A DNA stretch of 5,636 nt from an uncultured Acidimicrobiaceae bacterium (GTDB lineage: Bacteria; Actinomycetota; Acidimicrobiia; Acidimicrobiales; Ilumatobacteraceae): contig CAIXHI010000379.1 in the NCBI GenBank assembly GCA_903919215.1, positions 1-5,636 on the forward strand, read 5' to 3'. Positions 1 to 4,601 of the stretch are shown here, piece after piece. The notes below the pieces were generated by a model. That model made no database searches. It worked only from the letters and a program-made list of their open reading frames with translations, and was not told the origin of the DNA. The position numbers and the translations under genes are program-made. Position 1 is the stretch's first letter, and each line of letters begins with the position of its first letter.

Positions 1-1
1 C

Positions 2-1021
2 ACCACCGGTCCGTCGAAGGGTGTGGTGATCAGTTGGGCGCAGATCACGTCCACGATCGGTCGCATCCCTCGCTCGTGGTTCAGTGAGGCGGACGCCGTG
101 TACACGAGCCATCCGATGTTCCACGTCACCGCCCGTTCACCATTCCCGGCGATGAGCGATGTCGGCGGCCGCATCGTGCTGCGCGAGAAGACATCGGTCT
201 CCGAGTTCTGGAGTGACGTCCGCCGCTTTGGGTGCACCAGTGCCACGGTGAACACCGGGTTGATCCTCGCCGCACCCGAGCGCGATGACGATGCCGACAA
301 CCCACTGCGGGTGGCGTTCACCGGTGGCAGTCGTGCGCTGGCAAACCGCTTCGCCGCCCGGTACGCAGTGCACATGGTGGAGGCCTATGGCAGCACCGAG
401 GCTGGTTTCCCGATCGTCTGTCGCGAGTTTCCGAGCGACGGCGGCCGCACGTGCGGATTCCTGCGACGCGGCTACGACGCCCGTCTGGTCGGCGAGGACG
501 GCTGCGACGTTGCCGACGGCGAGGCGGGAGAGTTGTGGATCCACCCACCGGTGCGGACGCTCATCACGCTGGGATATCTGGGGCGTGACGACCTCACGGC
601 GAGCGCCATCGTCGACGGGTGGTACCACACTGGTGACGCGATGCGCCGACTCCCGGACGGTTCGTTCGAGTTCGTCGATCGCATCAAGGACACGATCCGT
701 CGTCTCGGCGAGAACATCTCCTCCACTGCGTTGGAAGCCGCGATCTGTGATGACCCACAGGTGGGCGAGTGTGCTGCAGTGGGTGTGCCAGATCCCGTCG
801 CTGGTCAGGAGATCCTGCTCGCCGTGATCCCGAGAACCGGTGCGGTCATCGACCCCGCCGCGCTGTACGCACGGTTGAGTGAGGTGCTGCCGCGCTACAT
901 GCTGCCGCGGTATCTGACAGTCGTCGATCAGCTGCCACGGACCGCGACCAACAAGGTGCGTAAAGAGGATCTACGTACCCTGTTCCGGCCCGACGCAGTG
1001 TGGGAACGGCCGACTCGGTAA
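2..1021 (+). CDS. ATP-dependent acyl-CoA ligase (AMP-binding, CaiC-like), 5'-truncated
   Basis: ANL-superfamily enzyme that adenylates a carboxylic acid and transfers it to CoA; cytosolic. The reading frame is open from base 2 and begins inside the phosphate-binding A3 motif (TTGPSKGV, bases 2-25), so the true start lies upstream. The GTG at 23 is an internal Val, not a start. Other core motifs follow in order: YGSTE (A5, 386-400), GELWI near 527, YHTGD (A7, 623-637), DRIKD and GENIS (A8 hinge, 677-721), and PRTATNKVRK with the A10 catalytic Lys at 953-955, where Asn replaces the usual Gly before Lys. About 340 of an expected 500 or so residues are present, with an intact C-terminus and a TAA stop. 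The spacing between A3 and A5 and the DDxVYxxxPxFH-like stretch resemble crotonobetaine/carnitine-CoA ligases, but the substrate is unknown. The family call is firm; the CaiC affinity is an inference. No clear terminator follows it. Confidence 0.93.
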   Translation, partial: TTGPSKGVVISWAQITSTIGRIPRSWFSEADAVYTSHPMFHVTARSPFPAMSDVGGRIVLREKTSVSEFWSDVRRFGCTSATVNTGLILAAPERDDDADNPLRVAFTGGSRALANRFAARYAVHMVEAYGSTEAGFPIVCREFPSDGGRTCGFLRRGYDARLVGEDGCDVADGEAGELWIHPPVRTLITLGYLGRDDLTASAIVDGWYHTGDAMRRLPDGSFEFVDRIKDTIRRLGENISSTALEAAICDDPQVGECAAVGVPDPVAGQEILLAVIPRTGAVIDPAALYARLSEVLPRYMLPRYLTVVDQLPRTATNKVRKEDLRTLFRPDAVWERPTR

Positions 1022-1102
1022 GCCTGTCATCGCTGCGGTCTGTCGGATACCCGCAGGTCAGGGGCAGTATCGGGCCGGAAGGAAGTATGCCAGACCCTGC
1101 CT

Positions 1103-1116
1103 ACCTACCGGTAGGT
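1103..1116. promoter_or_regulatory. Perfect 14-bp palindromic operator (TetR-type candidate)
   Basis: ACCTACC followed directly by GGTAGGT is a perfect palindrome centred between bases 1109 and 1110. It extends to 20 bp (1100-1119) with a single mismatched pair at 1102/1117. It lies 22 bases upstream of the desaturase ATG, over the -35 and spacer region of the inferred promoter, where a bound repressor would block RNA polymerase. A gapless palindrome with an ACCGGT core is typical of sites bound by TetR-family dimers, which often control lipid genes in actinobacteria. The regulator is not encoded in this window. The palindrome is seen directly; the family of the binding protein is inferred. 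Confidence 0.7.
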
Positions 1117-1124
1117 CGGTTGTG

Positions 1125-1130
1125 TACACT
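1125..1130 (+). promoter_or_regulatory. Candidate -10 element of the desaturase promoter
   Basis: TACACT fits the actinobacterial -10 consensus TANNNT. Its last base is 8 nt before the desaturase ATG, so transcription would start at about 1137-1139, essentially at the start codon. No good -35 hexamer is visible at the 17-18 nt spacing (around 1101-1107), and the palindrome occupies that place. The -10 overlaps an 8-bp palindrome, GTGTACAC (1122-1129). Position supports it; no experimental evidence. Confidence 0.55.
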
Positions 1131-1138
1131 AAACACCG

Positions 1139-2239
1139 ATGAGCATCGATGCACCTGCGCAGCCCCGCCCTCGCACCCACTCGTTGAACGATGTGCGGGC
1201 CCACATTCCCGAGGCCTGCTACCGCCGCTCGCCACTGCGGGCCGCCGCAGCGCTGCTGCAAGGTGCGCTGCTCTACCTGGTGCCGTTGACCGCACTCGTG
1301 TTCATCGATCAGTGGTGGTCGCTGTTGTTTCTGTGGCCGCTCGCCGGTCTCGGTGCTGCTGGTCTGTTCGTGTTGGGGCATGACGCGTCGCATCAGGCAT
1401 TGTTCGACTCGCGTCGCGCCAACCGTCTCGCCGCCCGTGCCGCGATGGTGCCCGCGCTGCACGCCGAAGCTGCGTGGGATCTCGGCCACAACCGCGTGCA
1501 TCACGGCTACACCACCCGCCAGGGTTTCGACTTCGTGTGGCATCCGCTCACGGTCGAGCAGTACCGCGAACTGGGCCGCTTGGCCCGTCTGCAGCACCGC
1601 CTCGAATGGTCGTGTTTCGGTTCCGGTGCCTACTTCTTGCGCGAGGTGTGGTGGAACAAGATGTGGAAGTTCAGCGCCCCCGGCAAGCGCCACGACGACA
1701 TTCAGCGCGACAAGATCTGGGTTGGTTCGGTGGCCGGTGCATGTATCGCCGGTTCGGTCGTGCTCGGCGCGCTCACGGGCGGCCTCGGCGCCGCGATCTG
1801 GATGCCGTTCAAGCTGTTCATCATTCCGTTCATGTTGTTCATCCACGTGATCGGCTGGGCCGTCTACGTCCACCACGTGGCACCAGAGATCCGCTGGTGG
1901 GACCGTAAGGAATGGACTCAGTTCCGCGGGCAGATGGAGTCGACCACCATCTTGCACATCAACCCGGTGATCAACTTCCTGTGGATGCACAACATCATGG
2001 TGCACGTTCCACACCACGTTGATCAGCGCCTGCCGTTCCATCAACTCCCGGCGGCTGCCAAGGCGATCTCTGAGGCCTATCCGGGTGTCGTGCGTACAGC
2101 GAAGTTCCGTAGCCGCGACTACCTGCGCACCACCAAGACGTGCAAGTTGTACGACTTCTCTGCGGGTACATGGTTGCCGTACTCGGCGGCACTGTCGCCC
2201 ACGGTGGCGTCGGCTGCTGCTGCGACGCCCGCCGACTGA
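1139..2239 (+). CDS. Membrane fatty acid desaturase (omega-6/delta-12-like)
   Basis: A 366-residue integral-membrane di-iron desaturase of the FA_desaturase family, expected to insert a double bond into membrane or CoA/ACP-linked acyl chains using O2 and an external electron donor. Three histidine boxes are present: HDASH (residues 81-85), HNRVHH (117-122) and HVPHH (289-293), the last followed by VDQRLPFH as in delta-12/omega-6-type enzymes. Hydrophobic segments lie near 36-56, 60-80, 194-215 and 221-242, giving the usual pattern of two hairpins with the His boxes on the cytoplasmic side. The start is well fixed: an in-frame TAA at 1130-1132 leaves ATG 1139 as the first possible start. There is no Shine-Dalgarno sequence, consistent with a leaderless mRNA. 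The C-terminus is Ala-rich. No ferredoxin or reductase gene is adjacent. Regiospecificity cannot be read from the sequence. Confidence 0.93.
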   Translation: MSIDAPAQPRPRTHSLNDVRAHIPEACYRRSPLRAAAALLQGALLYLVPLTALVFIDQWWSLLFLWPLAGLGAAGLFVLGHDASHQALFDSRRANRLAARAAMVPALHAEAAWDLGHNRVHHGYTTRQGFDFVWHPLTVEQYRELGRLARLQHRLEWSCFGSGAYFLREVWWNKMWKFSAPGKRHDDIQRDKIWVGSVAGACIAGSVVLGALTGGLGAAIWMPFKLFIIPFMLFIHVIGWAVYVHHVAPEIRWWDRKEWTQFRGQMESTTILHINPVINFLWMHNIMVHVPHHVDQRLPFHQLPAAAKAISEAYPGVVRTAKFRSRDYLRTTKTCKLYDFSAGTWLPYSAALSPTVASAAAATPAD

Positions 2240-2242
2240 CGC

Positions 2243-2674
2243 TTAGTCGGGGCCGACGACCACCACGGGGCAGTGTGCATGGGCAGCGACCTGCTGTGCC
2301 ACCGAGCCCATCACCAACGTGAGAAACCCACCGTGACCGCGGCGACCGATCACCAGGAGGTCGGCCCCGCGACTGGCCTCGATGAGGGGACTGGCCCCGG
2401 CACCCTGCTCGATACGGGTGCTGATGGCGATCCCTTCGGCTTCGGCGGCGACCGCTTTCAGCGCATCGGCGACGATGGCCTGGCCGCAGTCTTCGAGCGC
2501 CGTGCCGGGGTAGGGCACCATGCCGGTCGGATCGGCGACGTAGGGGAAGTGCCAACCGTGAACGAGCTCGACCGCGTCGCCGCGCATACGGGCCTCGGCC
2601 AGTGCCCACCGCAATGCGCGTAGCGAGTTGTCCGAACCATCGATACCGACCAGGATCTTCTTCTGAGCGTTCAT
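2243..2674 (-). CDS. Universal stress protein, UspA family, ATP-binding type
   Basis: A single-domain Usp of 143 residues, the usual length. It opens with the beta-1 motif KKILVGIDGSDNS (residues 5-17, with Asp12 at the adenine-side position). It carries the full nucleotide-binding signature G-2x-G-9x-G-S at 110-124 (GRRG...MGS), which marks ATP-binding members rather than UspA-type members that lack it. It ends with the typical CPVVVVG strand. ATG at 2672-2674 is preferred because GGGAG (2682-2686, minus strand) sits 7 nt upstream and the domain starts there. The frame is open further back to a GTG at 2788 that would overlap the SDR-1 stop (GTGA), but the 38 extra residues look non-conserved. 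Such proteins are cytosolic and linked to stress, hypoxia or dormancy; the specific role here is unknown. It lies 110 nt downstream of SDR-1 and may be cotranscribed or have its own promoter. Confidence 0.92.
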   Translation of the reverse strand: MNAQKKILVGIDGSDNSLRALRWALAEARMRGDAVELVHGWHFPYVADPTGMVPYPGTALEDCGQAIVADALKAVAAEAEGIAISTRIEQGAGASPLIEASRGADLLVIGRRGHGGFLTLVMGSVAQQVAAHAHCPVVVVGPD

Positions 2675-2681
2675 GGCACTG

Positions 2682-2686
2682 CTCCC
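2682..2686 (-). promoter_or_regulatory. Shine-Dalgarno of the usp gene
   Basis: GGGAG on the minus strand, 7 nt upstream of the ATG at 2674. It decides in favour of the short 143-residue form over the longer frame that runs back to the SDR-1 stop. Confidence 0.6.
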
Positions 2687-2689
2687 ATC

Positions 2690-2758
2690 ACGTGCGGCGA
2701 GTTCGTGCCGCGCACCTGACGGTACCGCGGTTGCTGTGCCACGGACAGGGCCGCACGT
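2690..2758. repeat. 9-bp inverted repeat in the SDR-1/usp intergenic region
   Basis: ACGTGCGGC (2690-2698) and GCCGCACGT (2750-2758) are exact inverse complements 51 nt apart. Smaller pairs sit inside, for example CCGCG (2708-2712) with CGCGG (2726-2730). In a transcript reading from SDR-1 into usp this could fold into a branched structure just ahead of the usp ribosome-binding site, or terminate or process the message. No T-run follows, so a simple intrinsic terminator is unlikely. GC-rich sequence makes chance pairing fairly likely. Confidence 0.35.
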
Positions 2759-2784
2759 CAGCTTGTTACCGGGGGTCGAGACCG

Positions 2785-3579
2785 TCACTGCGGGTCAAGA
2801 CCGCGCGCCTGTTGCATGAGTGAGAACCCGTTCTGGATGGTGAGACCACCGTCGACCACGATCGGCTGACCGTTGACGAACGCCGCCTGATCGCTGGCCA
2901 ACCAGACGGCGGCCTTGGCGATGTCCTCGGGTTCGCCCAGACGGGCCGAGGGGGTGGCGGCCAGGACGAGCTCGCGCAGCCGATCGTCGGACATGAAACC
3001 CTTCATCGCCGGGGTCATGGTGACGCCGGGGCAGATGCAGTTGACGCGAATACCCAACGGCCCGAAGTCGACCGCCATCGTGCGCGTGAGGTTGATCACG
3101 GCGGCCTTGGTGGCGTTGTAGGAGATCAGCCCGGCGTCGGCGGCGAGGCCGGACAGCGATGCGGTGGAGATGATGCTGCTGCCCGCAGGCATGTGCGGCA
3201 CGGCGTACTTGGCGCCGAGGAACACCGACGAGACGTTGGTGCGCCAGACGATGTCCCAATCGTCGACCGTGAGTTCGACCGCGTTGCCGACGCGCACCGT
3301 GGCCGCGTTGTTGAACAGCACGTCGAGTCGCCCGAAGGCGGCGATGGTGTCGTTCACCATCCGCTCGACCTGGGCTGGTTCCGACACATCGACTTCGATC
3401 GCAATCGAGCGGTGACCTTCGGCGGCCAACAGATCGACGGTCTGCTGCGCCTTGTGCAGACGGACATCGGCTACGGCTACGAGGGCACCCTCGCGAGCGA
3501 AGTGTTGCGCGCTGGCACGGCCAATGCCGGAACCTGCGCCGGTGATGATGACGGCCTTGCCGGCCAGTCCGGTGTTCAT
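2785..3579 (-). CDS. SDR family oxidoreductase, probably NAD(H)-dependent (SDR-1)
   Basis: A classical short-chain dehydrogenase/reductase of 264 residues. The cofactor motif TGAGSGIG is at residues 13-20, and Asp38 ends beta-2, which favours NAD(H). Asp64 contacts the adenine ring and NNA is at 90-92. The whole catalytic tetrad is present: Asn115, Ser141, Tyr154 and Lys158 (YNATK). PGVTMTP at about 189-195 and a VDGG motif near the C-terminus complete the fold. The ATG at 3577-3579 is preceded by GAGGAA (3586-3591, minus strand) at 6-nt spacing. It begins 18 nt after the stop of the upstream SDR-2, so the two are very likely one transcript. It would oxidise an alcohol or reduce a carbonyl in the cytosol; the substrate cannot be assigned. 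The family is clear. Confidence 0.93.
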   Translation of the reverse strand: MNTGLAGKAVIITGAGSGIGRASAQHFAREGALVAVADVRLHKAQQTVDLLAAEGHRSIAIEVDVSEPAQVERMVNDTIAAFGRLDVLFNNAATVRVGNAVELTVDDWDIVWRTNVSSVFLGAKYAVPHMPAGSSIISTASLSGLAADAGLISYNATKAAVINLTRTMAVDFGPLGIRVNCICPGVTMTPAMKGFMSDDRLRELVLAATPSARLGEPEDIAKAAVWLASDQAAFVNGQPIVVDGGLTIQNGFSLMQQARGLDPQ

Positions 3580-3585
3580 CTGTGG

Positions 3586-3591
3586 TTCCTC
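3586..3591 (-). promoter_or_regulatory. Shine-Dalgarno of SDR-1
   Basis: GAGGAA on the minus strand, 6 nt before the SDR-1 ATG and entirely within the 18-nt gap after the SDR-2 stop. This supports independent initiation within a shared transcript. Confidence 0.65.
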
Positions 3592-3597
3592 GTCGTC

Positions 3598-4398
3598 TCA
3601 GGCGTGCAGGATCTGGCCACCGTCGACGTGCAACGTCTGGCCGGTGATGAAATCGGAGTCGGGGCAGCCGAGGAACACGGCAACCGGGCCGATGTCGCGG
3701 TCGACCTCGCCCCAGCGCTTCAGCGGAATCGTGCCCGCCAACTTCGTTTCGCTCCCCGGGCGAGCATTGAAGTACGCCTTCGCCGAATCGGTGACAATCG
3801 TGGGCACCAGGCAGTTGACGTAGATGCTGTAACGGCCCCATTCGTTGGCGCCCGTGCGGGTGAGCGCGCGAATGCCCTCCTTGTTGGCGTTGTACGCAGC
3901 CGTGCCCTTCATCGCGGTGACACCGTTTCCGCTGCCGAAGTTGATGATCTTGCCACCGTGTTCGCGCATGTGCGGGAACACGGCCTGCATCCCGTACAGC
4001 GTGCCCTTGAGGCCGGTCTGGAACGTGTAATCCCAGGTGTCGTCGGGGAACGATTCCAGCGGGATGAAGCCGGGTGACGCCTCGGGCTTCTCGGCCGTGC
4101 CGAATCCCTGCGCGTTGTTCACCAAGATGTTGACTGCGCCGAAGTGCTCGATCGTCTTGGCGACCATTGCGTCGACTTCTTGTCGCGAGCTCACGTCGCA
4201 GGTGATGCCCAGTGCCGTGCCGCCGGAGTTCAGGATCTCGTCGACGACTTGCTCGACCGTGCCCCGTGATCGCGAAGCAACCATGACCTTCGCACCCTCG
4301 CGGGCGTACTCCAATGCGATGGCGCGACCGATCCCTCGACCCGCGCCGGTGACGATCGCGACGCGCCCCGTCAGCCTTCCGTTGCCCCCAGTTGACAT
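3598..4398 (-). CDS. SDR family oxidoreductase, probably NADP(H)-preferring, atypical catalytic Asn (SDR-2)
   Basis: A short-chain dehydrogenase/reductase of 266 residues, first gene of the minus-strand operon. TGAGRGIG lies at residues 17-24. The Arg inside that motif (Arg21) and the ASRSR stretch after beta-2 (Arg43, no acidic residue) suggest NADP(H). CDVS (68-70 region), NNA (94-96), Ser156, Tyr169 and Lys173 (YNANK) are present, with the normal Ser-to-Tyr spacing of 13. The Asn expected in the TN(V/L) motif is Gly129 (QTGLKG) when aligned with SDR-1, so the Asn-Ser-Tyr-Lys tetrad is incomplete. An extra 10 or so residues (about 98-115) follow NNA. The C-terminus has GQTLHVDGG as usual. 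ATG 4396-4398 is chosen because GGGAGG (4408-4413, minus) precedes it at 9 nt and the fold starts about 10 residues in; the frame is open further upstream, but that part is low-complexity Gly/Trp-rich. Substrate unknown. Confidence 0.92.
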   Translation of the reverse strand: MSTGGNGRLTGRVAIVTGAGRGIGRAIALEYAREGAKVMVASRSRGTVEQVVDEILNSGGTALGITCDVSSRQEVDAMVAKTIEHFGAVNILVNNAQGFGTAEKPEASPGFIPLESFPDDTWDYTFQTGLKGTLYGMQAVFPHMREHGGKIINFGSGNGVTAMKGTAAYNANKEGIRALTRTGANEWGRYSIYVNCLVPTIVTDSAKAYFNARPGSETKLAGTIPLKRWGEVDRDIGPVAVFLGCPDSDFITGQTLHVDGGQILHA

Positions 4399-4408
4399 GT
4401 CTGTCAAC
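4391..4408. promoter_or_regulatory. Perfect 7-bp inverted repeat across the SDR-2 start codon
   Basis: GTTGACA (4391-4397) and TGTCAAC (4402-4408) are exact inverse complements with a 4-nt spacer. The repeat spans the SDR-2 ATG (4396-4398) and touches the Shine-Dalgarno sequence (4408-4413). It could act as a protein-binding operator at the DNA level, or as an mRNA hairpin with a 4-nt loop that hides the start codon. Which of these applies, if either, cannot be told from sequence. Confidence 0.45.
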
Positions 4409-4413
4409 CTCCC
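4408..4413 (-). promoter_or_regulatory. Shine-Dalgarno of SDR-2
   Basis: GGGAGG on the minus strand, 9 nt upstream of the ATG at 4398. It fixes the start of the 266-residue form and shares one base with the inverted repeat that covers the start codon. Confidence 0.65.
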
Positions 4414-4437
4414 ACATTCGAGGCCTCCAGGCAAGCA

Positions 4438-4476
4438 CCCCCCACCCACGTCCCCCACCCAGGCCCCCCACCCAGG
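4438..4476. repeat. C-rich degenerate tandem repeat (G-quadruplex-prone on the minus strand)
   Basis: Three near-copies of a 12-14 bp unit lie head to tail: CCCCCCACCCACGT (4438-4451), CCCCCACCCAGG (4452-4463) and CCCCCCACCCAGG (4464-4476). On the minus strand this gives six runs of three or more Gs separated by short spacers, which matches the usual G-quadruplex sequence rule. If the SDR-2 transcript starts upstream of it, the G-rich strand would be in the 5' untranslated region, about 40 nt before the SDR-2 ATG. A partial complement, GGGGGTGGGG, lies at 4543-4552 on the other side of the hairpin. Confidence 0.6.
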
Positions 4477-4477
4477 C

Positions 4478-4529
4478 CTTCGTGTCCCACATCGGCCACG
4501 GAGCGCCGTGGCCAAAGTGGGACACGAAG
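4478..4529. repeat. 52-nt near-perfect hairpin (13 + 8 bp stem, 4-nt loop)
   Basis: The outer arms CTTCGTGTCCCAC (4478-4490) and GTGGGACACGAAG (4517-4529) pair perfectly. After a 3x3 internal loop (ATC/AAA), the inner arms GGCCACGG (4494-4501) and CCGTGGCC (4506-4513) pair around the loop AGCG. It sits between two divergent genes, where a terminator is not needed, and no T-run follows on either strand. The form, with the partly complementary C-rich and G-rich tracts outside it, recalls a REP-type or MITE-like dispersed palindrome, but copies elsewhere in the genome cannot be checked here. Confidence 0.75.
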
Positions 4530-4601
4530 CGGGACAAGTGGCGGGGGTGGGGAGGACCGTGTGCCCTTTCCCCGGCAGCGAATCCGTGGTGCACTCAAGA
4601 G

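Noticed and set aside
542..560. CCACCGGTG-like sequence resembling the desaturase operator
   Set aside because: It lies within ligase coding sequence and matches only half of the palindrome; likely coincidence in GC-rich codons.
1033..1056. CTGCGG/CCGCAG inverted repeat after the ligase stop as a terminator
   Set aside because: Only 6 bp with a 12-nt loop and no T-run; too weak in GC-rich sequence.
1087..1383. ATG 1087 preceded by GGAAGGAAG, which looks like a good ribosome-binding site
   Set aside because: The frame overlaps the desaturase out of phase and gives a Cys/Arg/Ala-rich peptide without a recognisable domain; a short leader peptide cannot be excluded, but nothing supports it.
1058..2044. 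A 328-codon minus-strand open frame across the desaturase
   Set aside because: The plus strand encodes three histidine boxes in the right order and spacing; the antisense frame is a His/Val/Arg-rich shadow without a domain.
4478..4529. Reading the 52-nt hairpin as an intrinsic terminator
   Set aside because: The flanking genes diverge from it, so neither ends here, and no T-run follows on either strand.
2795..4594. A 599-codon minus-strand frame through both SDR genes
   Set aside because: It is a frame-shifted reading of two genuine SDRs, very rich in Arg, His and Gly, with no domain of its own.
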